Source: Onchocerca volvulus (Eukaryota; Nematoda; Chromadorea; Rhabditida; Onchocercidae). Taken from it: a stretch of DNA of 64,000 bases. The stretch spans positions 8,802,888-8,866,887 of the forward strand of contig HG738138.1 of the NCBI GenBank assembly GCA_000499405.2, read 5' to 3'. The stretch's first letter is position 1, and every line of letters starts with the position of its first letter. Made by a program: the position numbers and the translations under genes. Shown one piece after another: positions 1 through 17,972 of this stretch. Under the pieces are notes generated by a model. The model worked only from the letters and a program-made list of their open reading frames with translations. It did not search any database and was not told the DNA's origin.

Positions 1-654
1 TGTTTGGGCATCTACACCAAGTACATCGGAAAAAACCGCCGCAACACAGAATGCAAAATTAGAACAAAAGCTAAATTGCGATAAAAGACAAGCTGCCAAG
101 CCTGAAATGGAAATACTTTGGTTAGATTTAAATTAGTTTTATTAGTTATGCACAGATCCCTACCAGTATTCTATCAAAAAAGGTCTGGATTTTCGTACTC
201 CACAAAATCCAGTGAAAGTTGAGACTAAAGAAAAAAGAAGCTATATCAATATTACAAAAAAAGCACCGTATCACAAATCGAAAGACTCAGTATTTGAATG
301 ACCCAATACAAAACAATAAAACATTGAAGTCAGTAATTTCCTTCAGGATACAAATATCTAACACCATCACTACCAAAAACACGGTGCATAAGGTACGAGA
401 GATAATCTGCTCACTTCCCAGGGAAATATTTTGCAACTGATAACAGAAAGTCATTATTAACATTATGCGTCATATCAACTTCCAAGGCACAGAGAGACCA
501 CATCAATCCGCATTCAATTTGAAAGCACATTCGAAAAAATATTGAATTAATTAAAGTGAGCATGTCGACAAGACATGAGCCGTAGAAGAGATCCTGTTTT
601 GGCTTGGCAGTAAACTGACCAGATTACTTATATTCAGTAGTGAAGTGCTGTAAA
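1..654. other. Intergenic or 3' flank, no gene recognised
   Basis: This AT-rich stretch lies downstream of the nuclear receptor stop codon. A 73-codon open frame at 219–440 on the plus strand is lysine/asparagine/threonine-rich, resembles nothing I know and has no splice context, so I treat it as chance. The 3' UTR of the receptor gene should lie at the right end of this stretch, but I cannot place a polyadenylation site. Confidence 0.5.
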
Positions 655-2030
655 TCAACAAGAGTCGTTAAAAAATAGTCCATCAACTACCGGATCAATG
701 TTCATTGAAAGGTCACGACATAACTGCATCATGCCGCACAGCGCCGCACCCATTTTCTGAAAATTCTTCTTTTCAAAAATTCCTTAAACTCGGTATGCAT
801 TCCCAAATTTGCTTTGGTTTGAATATAATGGAAGACTTCAAATTCTAATCAATAAATTATGATAAAAAAAGATTTTTATGGCAAAATACTCACGGAAAGA
901 CCGGCAATCAAAAGCAGAAGGTTTCCAAAACGAGATGTAGCTTCGGCTGGTGAAAGACGACTGCTGAGATGAGCATAAAGTGCATTCTGGACAGATCCGC
1001 GAGCCACAGCCAATAAGGAAGCAGAATGAGGCGTAAGATTTGCAGCACTCGGATCCAGTGCAATTATCGCTTTCAGTGCAACCATCTCGATTTCGGTAAA
1101 TCCCAAACGTCGCATTGGACTCAAAACAACATCCAGAATGTTTTTCTTTACTATCCTACAATATTTCATTACTCTGAACTTTACAAAACATTAAAAATTA
1201 AAAATCATATCATAGAATTTACTCGGGAGACAAAATCAAGCACACCTGGATATCATGTTTATTTTTGAGCTTTTCTTTCTCATTTTCTAAGTATCGGTAA
1301 ATGCAGATAAATAAATGGATTTTTTGATCCGAGTAAGCGACTGTGGAATATAGTAAAAACGAACTCAATTCGGGATTCCAACAATATAATTTGTTTATCT
1401 TCACACTGCTCAATGATAATAACAGGTTTTTCACGATGAAAATAATGTCCACTAGGTAGTAAAATTGTGCTGTTGACCATCTCAGTATTACGCACAGTGT
1501 AATATGCAACAACAAGAAGCGCAAATTGTGATACACAATTATGAATTATTGATATCTGCAAAGGTCGGATTACGAAATGTAAACAGGAAAAACTGTTCAT
1601 CCCGAACAATACAAGACCAGAAGTCAAAGAAACTCGAATTTAAGGAAAAGTGAAGTCACTTTTTTTTGAAGAGAATTATTGAAATGCTCTGGCAAAGGAG
1701 TAAAAGCGACTTAGACTGGTATATTGTAAAACAACAAATTAAATTCCCCCATAATAAATACTTTGTCCTTACTTTTCCAATGAAAAGCGATCTGTTCCCT
1801 ATACTATAAACTTGCTCTTTTTTGAAAATTTATAAAGAGGAAAAACCTTTTCACTAGGTGTGAGATCGGCGATTGGCTTAAGTGTATTGGCATAATCAAA
1901 AAGCAATACAATGAGGCGCCTCAGATTTTCAAAATATTCCTTACATCCAGCAAGACCCAATGACCCATCGAATATTAGCTAAATGAAAATCTACAAAAGC
2001 TGGATTCATAATACACGAAAAATACATAAT

Positions 2031-2065
<35 letters not shown>

Positions 2066-5000
2066 TTCAATCATGGCTAGCTACTAATTTATTAAACGAC
2101 AATATTCTAAAAAAGTTGAGTAAATGTACTGAGCGACAAATAATGAATAAACCATCTTATAAGAGTAAAATATTAAAATTTAGAACATAATTTGAAATTC
2201 CATATCTAGATTTCAAAGGGAACGAAAAATAAAAAAAGATGAAAAAAAAAAAGAAACAAAAATACGCCATGACTACTTACCGGAGATCGTGAAACGATGA
2301 GTGAAGGACGCAGAACAGCATCAATGAGGGTGATGGAAGTCTTTGTTATAACTGGATGAGCATCTCGGAGTTGATTGCATATGTGCTCAATTTCACATAG
2401 TGTTGCGAGGACGGACTCATCGCCAACAGGCACAGGGCATTTTGGATGACCTGAGGTGCTATTCATGCAAAAGGATCGGCTGCAAGTTCGAGTATCATCA
2501 TTCGCAACGCTGTCTTTTTCGGATGTAACACACGGTAGTTCTCCGGATATAGAATTTGCTGACATCTTAGTAGTACCGTTTTCAGAAACACCTCTGCGTG
2601 GATTTTTCTGTCTACCAGTTTTATCACGATCAGGACGAATTGCTGAAATTCTGTCCACCTTCCTTTGTACAAAGCGAAACATGCTAACCTTCTGCACAAA
2701 TCTCATCATTTGCAATGAAATGATTGCTTTTACTTAATTTTACACGAAGAAAAACGATTTCAATTACACCCAGACTGATAAGGGTAGCATGTTCGCATAT
2801 ATATATATATATATATATATGATGTATGCATAGATAAACAATAGTACACGTATGAACATACACTATTCTCGAGAATGAATGGTCTTGATGAAAGTGCGAA
2901 TAGAGTCAGAAAAGATAGGTCCGGGATGCCCACATAAGAAAGAAAAAAGTGCAAAAGTTTGAGCAGAGTGAATAGTTTGCAGCGTTTTCAAAAAGATGTA
3001 AAGTGAAAGAGATGTAGACAGCGAGAATACAGCTTTCACATACTGAACACAATGGACTTTCTGGTCAAAGGCTACCACTGCAAGCTACTTTCTTCATTCT
3101 GAACAGTGAAGTGACTTCTCTTCGTCTTGACGATGAAGAATTAAGAGAAAGATCTAAAGTCAAACCAAACGATGTCCTCACCATCAGGTTCCATTCCTAC
3201 TTGAAGGCACTTCTGGAAACGGCAAGATCGACAAACGTTACGACCAGCTGGAAATGTATTTGCGTATAACAGTAGAAACTAATTAGTTAGACTTCCGATT
3301 CATGAACTTAAGAGATTTAGTCCCTTTTTCATCGAGAACTGCAACAAAATACGAAAAATTGACAGAAGAAATCTAAAAAAACTATAAGATGGGCAGATAA
3401 TGGAGAGCCATGAAATTTTCAAACATTCAACAAATTTGAAATGAACCCCGTTTTTCCCAGTCATAAAACGACGACACAATAAAAAAAGGCTCAGTGAAAG
3501 TGATCTCAGTTCAGCGGAACTTCCTCCTTCCCAAAGCAAGGTCAGAAAAGAGTGAAGTCAACGACCAACAACGATGTCCACATTTCTGCTTTAAACATAC
3601 AAATTATTTATCGGAGATCTTTACACTGGGTGAAAGAGTGAGTGATAGAGGAGGTTCACTCATTGTTACCTATTCAATTTCATCCTAATTCTCTTTCCAA
3701 TTTTTAAATCAAGAGAGTGTACAACTTACCTTTATCAATTCTACATTTCTGTTCATAACGACATACGTAATTTTTCCCAGCACGAACCTACAAGGCGTTA
3801 ATGATATTAATTATGAATCATATCTTTTAAATAAGCAGGAACAAATATTCACATAAATATGGCAAGCGTTAAAAGGTGGGTTAACTAATGATTTATTTTC
3901 AATAATTTTCACAGAGTGAATAAAAGGAAATCTCTCAGGCGAATCCAGGCTTGCATCATTACTAAGGCAATATGTACCACACTTCAGATGCAGGCATATT
4001 TACCAATTGCATCAGCAGATCATCAAAAGAAAGCCGATTTTAAATTCTGTATGCTTAAATTTCAAAGATTTAATGCACTAAAGGATGAATTGAAATAACT
4101 AACCGTTCTACGAAAGAAACCCTTGCAACCGAAACATGCAATAACACCATAATGCCGACCACTTGCTTCATCACGGCAAACCGAACTGGAAAATTCTGTG
4201 CTCAGTACTTGAAAGATTTCTCTCAGCGAAGCTTTAAAGAAACTTAAATTTCTTACATTTTTAAAGAATGATGCGTACATGGCCAAAAGTCAAAACATAT
4301 GTTATCCGCGTCTTTCATGCCAATATTTATAGATATAGTCCTTCACATCTAATAGTCTATAATCTACTTTTCTTGGTTATTTGCGATCACATAGTCGTAA
4401 ATATTATCAAGAATTGGCTGAAAATTAGTCTTATAGTCAATGGTCTAGATATATATTTTGTTATTACTGCTGCTAAAGGGCAACAGCGCCCTCAAAGGTA
4501 GCTTTCTCCTGCCACTGTCTATGTAAATTTCTTATTTATTTAACATAAAAAGATACAGCACCGCAACATATTTAAAAAGCATATTTACATGCACAATGCG
4601 TATATCTTTGCATCGAACACTTATTGTTTGTCATAGAAATCCGATTTCATATACGCAGAGCGATTAATGGAACGATTTCTCAGCAATTTATAAAATTCAG
4701 AAAACTTTTTCTTCCAATCTCTTCCAAAACAAAGAAAAAAAAAAAAGGCTTAAATATTTGGTTCTATATTTCAGGGAAACTGTTGAATAATTCAATGGCA
4801 TCAAAAACATTCAGTGAAAGAACATACCTAAAGATATCTAATAATTAACAGAAACTGAAAAGTTGTAAGATTAATGGCGTAGAAGGTTTTGGAAAAGAAG
4901 ATGAAAGGTCATCCTCTCATCAAGGACACTAAAGAGTGCGATCTTGTTAATCAGCAAAAATGTCTGGTCTGTTCTCTTTTTGTTGTCTCAGCTGAGGAAA

Positions 5001-6084
5001 ATTTCATCATAATATCAAGATAGCAACATCGAAAATGAAAAAAGAAAAGTAAAAGTCATAAACAGGATTGGCAGAGAAATTAGTGGAAAATGAAATTTTG
5101 ATATTAAGTTTGACTAAACAATGACAATTAGACTTTCTTATTGTTTACCTTTATGAACTGAATTACAACTCATTATTAGGCAGTGCCATATTCTAAGTGA
5201 TCGAAATCATGAAACTGGAAAAAGACAACAATGGAGAAGCAGGGGAAAAAAGATTTGCAAGTCATCGCTTCCAAAAACATCTGTAAATGAAACACTGAAA
5301 ATATTTATGTGAAGATATAACAATTATTATGTTTCTAATAACATTTTGACTTTCTAGTATCAAGAAATTCAGTATGACTGCATGAGCAAGGATTTGGGAA
5401 AAGAGAATTAAAGTTTCCAATTCAAAAGAGCTACGATGAGAATTAGACTTACATTGTTGTTTCACTATTTTACATATTACTCAATTTCTAACTTTTCATC
5501 TCTTTTGCAAACAAAATAAAAAAAAAAAAAAAAAAACAGATTCATTCACATAAATGAATGTGAACGATACATTTTAGCGAGCCGGCCAAAACGAATATTC
5601 GAAAACATTGGAAAGATTAGAAACAAGTTAAACAGAATTTTTTTTCCTTACAGACGATCACACTGTGATCAGGAATGATGAGAGATACCTGAAGAATACG
5701 AACACTTAAATCCAAGAACTAGTAATGTTGGAAGTGTATATTCGGATAAAGAGTTGAAAAGAGTGAGCAGAACGAATGCAATTAATAGATTGCTTGTCAC
5801 TGAGAGAGAGGGGGGGTTTGTCCGTTTGTTTGTTAACGTTAAAAAATGACCGACCAGATGGTTGGCTCGCCATCGACGAGCGGGACGGAATGGTTTTCCA
5901 TAGTATTTGTTGATTCATTCAATGCAGGTGACTCCGAATCATCGGGTTTCAGGATCGACTCAATGGAATAGGCCTGTTGTGACGGGAACGATGGCGACGT
6001 ACTCCTGTTACTACTACGCATGATTACTGCGACGTTGTTTGCAATGGCTGCGTAAGCGACTGCTGCAGCTGCCGCCTCAGTCAT
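655..6084 (-). CDS. Nuclear hormone receptor (C4 zinc-finger DBD plus ligand-binding domain)
   Basis: Ligand-regulated transcription factor acting in the nucleus. Nine exons fit in consistent phase: 6084–5855, 4185–4104, 3787–3730, 3247–3182, 2642–2281, 1978–1847, 1555–1365, 1155–894 and 756–655, giving 494 residues. The DNA-binding domain spans exons 1–5. The first zinc-finger Cys codon is split across intron 1 (C-S-V-C), followed by [12 protein letters not shown] (P-box) and [17 protein letters not shown]. The C-terminal extension contains [12 protein letters not shown], typical of nematode supplementary (HNF4-derived) receptors. Exons 6–9 encode the [18 protein letters not shown] around helix 5, then [20 protein letters not shown] and the C-terminal helices, stopping after FFNDSC. 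The A/B region is alanine- and serine-rich. The 5' limit is uncertain because the frame stays open for 18 codons upstream to an acceptor at 6139–6140. I do not recognise the exact nhr member. The domain call is firm; the boundaries of exons 7 and 8 are the least certain. Confidence 0.9.
2036..2062. repeat. Poly(A) homopolymer tract
   Basis: An uninterrupted run of about 27 A on the plus strand, inside the nuclear receptor intron between the exons at 2281 and 1978. Read on the coding strand it is poly(T) some 60 nt upstream of the acceptor. Confidence 0.9.
2797..2820. repeat. (AT)n microsatellite
   Basis: Twelve uninterrupted AT units in the receptor intron between the exons at 3182 and 2642. 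Confidence 0.9.
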
Positions 6085-6140
6085 TGCTGGCAGCCCACAC
6101 TGATCAAAGACCGGCCTCTCTTGCTCGGCTCCTCTGATCT
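6085..6140 (-). promoter_or_regulatory. 3' splice acceptor upstream of receptor ATG (trans-splice site or upstream exon junction)
   Basis: On the minus strand, TTTTTCAG ends at 6139, 54 nt before the ATG at 6084. The 18 codons between contain no stop and read in frame (including ERPVFDQCGLPA). This could be a spliced-leader acceptor with a short 5' UTR. It could equally be an ordinary acceptor joining an upstream coding exon, such as the candidate at 7801–8037. Confidence 0.5.
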
Positions 6141-7800
6141 GAAAAATGCTCCGCCCGCAAAATTTGTGTGAAGAAAACGAAAAGGAATACGTACTCTAAT
6201 ACTGACACATACATATACACACACACATATATACAGACAGACAGCAGTGATTAGAACAGCTTCGGCATGGAGTTTGGAGGAGTAGATTGGGGAAAGCAAA
6301 GAGCAACAAGGTCCCCTAGAGTGAACGAAAATCGGCTTCTGAATGTACCCTAATCTGTCTTCCTTTTCCCTGCCTATGAGGAACTCCGAAATGCACCCGG
6401 CTGGTGGGTAGGGAAGCTGGTCGGGAGGTCTGGAGAAGAGGATGGCCGGTCGCCAACAAATAAGCCGTCAAGTTGTAAAGTACGTAGCAAAAAGTAAAAG
6501 CGAAGTCATCCAGTTGCCTGCACTCATTGCCCTGCTCTAGCTGCTTTCTAAATAAATATGCATGCATGTCTATGTATATCTATGTGCATGCATTTTCTGT
6601 GTTTTCAAGGATGTATTTGTGATGAATATACATCTACTTCACATATATATATATATATGTATATAAATTACCTAAAATCAACCTACCAATATGATAAAGA
6701 TAGAGCTTTACGTGCACAACGACAGGCATGTTACCCTTTGAATTTCCAAATTCAGAAATTATTTATAAACATGTTCAAAGATCGCACTCCACAACTCCCT
6801 TACTGCCCATTAGGCAGTTCAAATTGAAATAACAGCACTGCTGCTACTATGCTGTTTATTGGTTGTTTTACGGAAGCATAGCTTGTTGCCCTGTTATCTT
6901 AAACTTGAACAAAATTCACAAAACAACAATTCCTTCCTTCTCTCGCCTCCCCCTCCTCTACTCTGCTATTCTTCCGATCCTTCGAACCCTTCGTGGCAGA
7001 AGCGTCAGATTTTTGTCTGGTACAGCAGCGAAATGCAACTCTTCCTGCACTATACTGTTTCATGCTGCTTTATTATTACTACTATTACTACTATTATCAT
7101 TGAAACTATAAATACCACCACACCTGTCTGTGCTGTTAATTAGTGCAATACTCCCAGTGCCAATCTACCCTTGCACGCTCTGCAAATTCTAAAATTTGTT
7201 CTCTCCTAAAAACCATCCATCCCTCCTTCTTCTCCCGCCGCCGCTCATCCATCCACATTGCTGCTGCTTTTGTTGTTTTTCACTGTTTTTATTCAGGAAC
7301 ATCTGTCCATCATTCCACAATCGCTGTATATTGCGCGGATCACGAGAGGAAGACAGGGCCGGTATGACGGAGCGTTCATTCTACTACACTACACACGAAA
7401 TGGTTTAGCCTATTCAAGCAAAGAGCAACATCATGAGCCAAGGAGTGTTTAGAAAGGGTTGCATGGACTTCATTTCATTCTCATCCGTTATTCCGCATTT
7501 AATATGTAGATTAGTAATGCCGAAAACTAAAAAAAAAATGTTTCATGAACGATCTACCGAATAAACTATCTGGTCCACAATAACTGAGTGCATGGCAAAA
7601 ACATCGCAACCATCCCAGTTTTCAAAAAAAAAACTTGCGTATTCTACGGCTGCGATGAAATATATAAATGTTAAATCAATCGTTTAAATATAAGTTCCTT
7701 TAGAAGCACATCTTTCATCTCAGTTCGAGTCCCCTAAAGTTTGCTCTTGTTTAGCTGCAATACATCCAAAAAACTAAACTTCGAGCAAATCAGAAAACAT

Positions 7801-8037
7801 TCACATAAAAGACAACTGGAAAAGGAAGTATTTCTGTTTTGATGAAAAAAGAAAATGAATTCCATTAAGTAGAACATCATCGTTTGGTATTCCAAAAATT
7901 TCGCGCAGTACTGCAGGGGAATTCGAAGAAGCACTGCCATGTGTTGAAGATTGCTTTGAAGCATCCCATATAATTATTATTGAATACGAAGAGTGATCTG
8001 CAAGGTTTCCACTTCCTTCCGTAGTACTAAGCCACAT
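7801..8037 (-). CDS. Candidate upstream coding exon, function unknown (possibly 5' exon of the nuclear receptor)
   Basis: A 78-codon open frame starting with ATG at 8037. Its first ~60 codons (MWLSTTEGSGNLADHSS, then a serine-rich part and LREIFGIPNDD) have a balanced composition unlike neighbouring random frames; after that it becomes phenylalanine-rich like intron sequence. A weak GT (GAT|GTTCTA) after IPNDD is in phase 0 and would join the open frame at 6138 of the downstream receptor exon. No homology is recognised. It may be an alternative N-terminus of the receptor, a separate small gene, or chance. Confidence 0.25.
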   Translation of the reverse strand: MWLSTTEGSGNLADHSSYSIIIIWDASKQSSTHGSASSNSPAVLREIFGIPNDDVLLNGIHFLFSSKQKYFLFQLSFM

Positions 8038-8544
8038 TTTGCAAAAGAAATTTAATTCTCCAGGTTTACCAGAAATAAAAGCGGAGAATTGAAGAGATCC
8101 AAATTACGAAATCTAAAATCTAAATAGAGACAACAGTATGGTATTTGCTAATAAAACAAAATTCGAGAATTGATGAATGGATGGATATAGTGTCAGTCTT
8201 GTCTATACAAAAAGTACACAACAATTCCCACTGAAATATTTTCTGTGAAATTCATGTCTGCAATCATAAACGATCCTTCCGTGAACCATCCTCTCCTCCT
8301 CTCTTCATCCTTCTTATCGTGCATTTCTTGAATCAAGGATGGGATGGCAAGTTCTGACCGGGCTCAAATAAATCATCAGCATTTTCAAAGGCTATCACCT
8401 TCTGTAGCAAATACAAAACATGAATATTTACTCCTTCCCACATCAATTCTCACGTAGGCACATACACATACAAATTTATATCCTTCCTTTGATTTTCTAA
8501 CAGACGTGTAAATATTCTGATAAAAGACTCACACCAACAAATGC

Positions 8545-8685
8545 ATAGATATACACATACACATACACGCACACACATACATACACAACATGCACACATA
8601 CATGTGTACATGCATATACACACATCGTGAACGTATACATGCACATGCACACATACACACATATATGCATACACACCTATACAAA
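8545..8685. repeat. Imperfect CA/TA/CG-rich low-complexity tract
   Basis: About 140 bp of degenerate CACATACA-type repeat. It generates long but meaningless open frames on both strands (cysteine/valine-rich on one, histidine/threonine-rich on the other). Confidence 0.8.
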
Positions 8686-9401
8686 TGCAACACAAGTATA
8701 AAACTTCACACTTGCGTACATTTTGCTTTTTTAGTTTCACTACGCTTGATCATGGTTTTCTGTTTGGAGGCCATGAAATTACTTGTATGCTTGTAGGTCA
8801 TATGCGATACGATGAAAGCACTCATTATATTTTAGTAGTACGACATTTCTCTGGCTTTAAAATTTCAGCCATCCAACAATGAGTCCTTGAATGAGCAAGT
8901 ATTGCATCAATGGCTTTTATTATTACTAGAGTCAAAGGATGTACAAAGTATACGTAAGCAAAAAGCCCCCTCATAAGTTATACCGGAATCGACATCTTCA
9001 ATAGTCAATAGGTAATCACAGCACTATAGCAATTTCTAAATATCTCAATTGGAGAAATTTTTTTTTGCATTTGTCTCATTTTTAGCATAACTTCAGCTTT
9101 ACTCGTTTCACGGAGTGTTATTTCGAAAATTTCAGGATCTTTTCGGATTATTTTCACAATTTAGACTATGTTTTAAAAATAATCCACAAGCAAATTTGAT
9201 AAGACTCATGAATTTATTCGGAACTGCAATTTTTTTCGAGAATTTCGAAAGTTATGAAAGCGTTTGCTCATCATGTCTCAGTCTAGTCCCTCTGAATGGA
9301 TTCCACCATTTGCCTCACAAACACTGCGGATCTTATTTTAATAGATATTGGAAATCACTGAAATTAATAAGATTGAAGGAAGAGGAAATCTAGACTGTAT
9401 C

Positions 9402-9440
9402 GTTTTTTTTTCTTTTTTCTTTTTTTTTTTTTTTTTTTTT
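9402..9440. repeat. Poly(T) tract
   Basis: A nearly pure T run of about 38 bases interrupted by single C residues, in the intergenic region between the receptor and ETS genes. Confidence 0.85.
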
Positions 9441-9974
9441 GGCATCACTGTCATTTAGGTCATCGACTTCAACGAATGTGCCAAACAGAATATACAGACG
9501 TTTAAAAGAGAATCCTTCTCAGTCCGCATCATGTTAATTTAGAAGTTATTCATTCACTGCCAACATACTTGCGGAAAATTTGATCAAAGTTCAATCTCTA
9601 GCAACTAGTAATAGTAGCCATATAACAATTCTAAATGATGGAAACCCTGCTGTTTATTGTCATCATTGTTATTGTCTTCCATTTGGTGCATCTTTTTGAA
9701 GCTGCCGTTACAAGAAACAAAGTGAAATTTGCATTTTACGTATTTCTATAGGCCGAAGATCACTTCAAACAAACACATACAAAGCGGAAAGTAACATGTG
9801 TTTAGGTACAGCAACCTATAATGTTCTTTGTCTTCGCATCAGTCTGTCTGCCTGTTTGTTTATGTCGTAAAAAGGGGAACTTGGTGAAAAACAGTGTCAG
9901 CTGTTTCTTTTCTGCAAATCTTGTTGAATCAAGCGATTCTTATGATTGATTACTGAGAATACTTTTCTTGATCG

Positions 9975-10023
9975 TTACAGATCAACCATTTAATTCAGTT
10001 TACAGATCAACCATTTAATTCAG
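9975..10023. repeat. 25-bp tandem direct duplication
   Basis: The 24-bp string beginning TTACAGATCAACC and ending AATTCAG occurs at 9975–9998 and again at 10000–10023, separated by one T. It is an identical two-copy tandem repeat in non-coding DNA. Confidence 0.85.
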
Positions 10024-10457
10024 TATATTCAAGCGTCTCATCATCTTATGTATTTTGTGATATACAAAAATCAGTATCGGAAAACCAATAAGTAAACGAA
10101 TGGCCAGAATTGTTAACTGAAGCTGAATGACACTAACGATGGATGCATCTGATTATACTTATTTCATACATGATTCTTAGAGATTAGAAGGATTCGGATA
10201 TAGTGAGAGTTACTTCTCGTCCTAAACCATGGGATTAGTTCTGATGGTGGATTTCCCAATTTCAAGTAATTTGAGCTAAATTTTGCAAAGAATTGCACTT
10301 TATTCCAGTGTTTGATGTGCACTGATACACATTAGACTTTCGTACTTTTTGAGATTCAGTCTTAATGTTATAACATACTTAACTTGTGAAAAGATTTTCA
10401 AAAGAATCATACCATTTAGGTGAACGAAACTTTTATTTAAGCTATATTCATAGTTCA

Positions 10458-15911
<5,454 letters not shown>

Positions 15912-16181
15912 TAGTGGTACTTATTCAGCAGAAAGTAATACTGTTGGATTCCAATAGCCTACCAATAACCACCTACTAGTTAGCGGATAATGACAAAAAT
16001 AGGAATAGGAGGCAATTTTCCTTGCCCATTTTTGGTCAAATGTTGAAGAGCAAGCTAAACTCTAGACTACTTCGGCATCCAAGCATTCAAAATGTTACTG
16101 CCACAACAAATGCCCACCTACCGTACTTTCCCCTTCAGGCACTTCCATGGCAACACTTCATTGCTTGATTTGATGCACATA

Positions 16182-16249
<68 letters not shown>

Positions 16250-17972
16250 CCATACGTACGAGTGGGGCAAAATTTCATTCACTCACTGACATTCACTTTA
16301 CAGATGCTTTTTGTTATTGGTTCACCAATTCAGTCGTATGAATTTTTAATTTAAACTGCTCATTTTCTACTATCAGAGACTTCCACATTTCATAGAGGAG
16401 CCGATTCTTTATATTCAACTGGAAACATATCAAGTATATTAGATTCAGCTGAATGTATAAATATTCCATTATAACTTCATGTCTCCTCTCATATTCTTAG
16501 TGAAACTTCTTTACAAAATCTATTATAAACACTCAATTCAGCGAAAAAAAAGTTCCTACTGTAGACCAACAGATGAGCAATTTTATCTTTTCTCTCCAGA
16601 ATATGTAGCTAGCCCGAAAAAAAAAAAAAAAAAATACTACAGAACTGGTCAATCTATGAACTACACAGATGCCTGATATAAGGTTTAAAGTCGATGTCCT
16701 TTCAAAATAATACATTCTATTCCCAACATGATTTTGTCATATTTAACGCCAAAATAAATTTAGGCATAAAATTTCTAATCAGAAGTACGTACTCTTTCAA
16801 AACGGAATAAAAAATATGATTCAGATATAACACGTCTCCAAACAAGGACATTCAGATGTATTGGTGACAAAATCTTAATTGCCTAATTCGTGTTTGAAGC
16901 ATTTTAGTTCATATTTTATTCATACTCCTTGCATGTAACAACCTAATTATTTCGATTAAATGCTAGAATACTCTGCACAGTTGCAGAATACAAAATTTTA
17001 GATACTAGGAAAGTTTATTCAACGTATAATTTCATTGAAAAATCTAAAAGGAAGACAAATACCAATACACTGAATGAGCATGAAATTTCCTCGCACTTTG
17101 TAAAAAGGCGCAAAACAAACATTCCTTAGCCAGAAATTCTAAATATAGTTTAACTGCACTGTTTACAATTAACTGCAATAGAGGATATAAAAATTTATTA
17201 CAATTTATTTCCGGAAATCTCTGTAATTATGAAAATGAAAAGGAACTACTGCATAAAAAAAAAAAAAAAAAAACACTGCAAATTCGACCCGTCTCAACCT
17301 CAAAAAGTGCGCTTGTGTAATAAGAAATTTAAGTAAAAATACCGAAGCTTAAATCTTTGAATAATAAAAATTATAATTCCTAACAAATCACATAACAAGA
17401 ACTAAAACCGGATACTGAACAATTTATTTTTGGTGAAATAATGCAAAGATGATATAACGACAGAATTCGATTAAATCACCGCATTTTAATTACAGCCGAA
17501 TCATAACACGACTAAAGAAATCAAATGAAACTTAATTTCGCTAATTGAAATATAAATATGCCTCCACCTCATTACGATGATAACCTAAGCAAAACTATCC
17601 ATCTATCCATCAACATTATATTTATAGAATTTATTACCAAGAAATAAATTAGCATTGCTTATGATAGTCAATAAAAAAAAGTAATTCAAAAAGTACAGGA
17701 CACATTTATTCTGAAGAAATCAAATTCCTTTGAACTAATCCAAATTTGAGATTGTAGCAATTTCTGCAATAAATGATGGTAAGTTAAAATATTATCGGAT
17801 ATAAAAATCTAAATCAAGATGTAAAACCGTAAAATGACATTAGCAACATCTAATTTAGTTCTTTTTTTCTTGGTAATATCACCGCTGGTCACTTATCGGT
17901 ATTGCAATCGAAGTTGGAAACATGATGCGATATACTGGACACCATTCTACAAATTATCTAAAAAAACAAAAC
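15912..17972. other. Intergenic region upstream of the ETS gene and downstream of hormone-sensitive lipase
   Basis: About 2 kb of AT-rich DNA with a 61-bp CA microsatellite near 16188 and A-tracts near 16617 and 17256. It should contain the ETS promoter and the 3' UTR of the lipase gene. No coding exon is recognised. Confidence 0.5.
16188..16248. repeat. (CA)n microsatellite, about 30 units
   Basis: An uninterrupted CA dinucleotide run of about 61 bp, preceded by a short TA stretch. It lies about 280–340 bp upstream of the ETS start codon, in the probable promoter region, and is likely to be length-polymorphic. Confidence 0.95.

Larger units (their letters stand above)
6141..10457. other. 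Intergenic region between the nuclear receptor and the ETS gene
   Basis: About 4.3 kb that should hold the receptor promoter and 5' exons and the ETS 3' flank. It contains AT and CA dinucleotide tracts, a long T-tract near 9402–9440 and a 25-bp tandem duplication near 9975–10023. The only open frame that looks protein-like is at 7801–8037 on the minus strand, listed separately. Two overlapping plus-strand frames at 6859–7452 are leucine- and histidine-rich translations of pyrimidine-rich DNA and do not look real. Confidence 0.5.

Noticed and set aside
8450..8740. Cysteine/valine-rich minus-strand frame resembling a Cys-rich peptide
   Set aside because: It arises from imperfect CACATA repeats and has no cysteine spacing or splice context of a real family.
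16092..16289. Open frame with a His-Thr repeat
   Set aside because: It is a translation of the CA microsatellite with no coding context.
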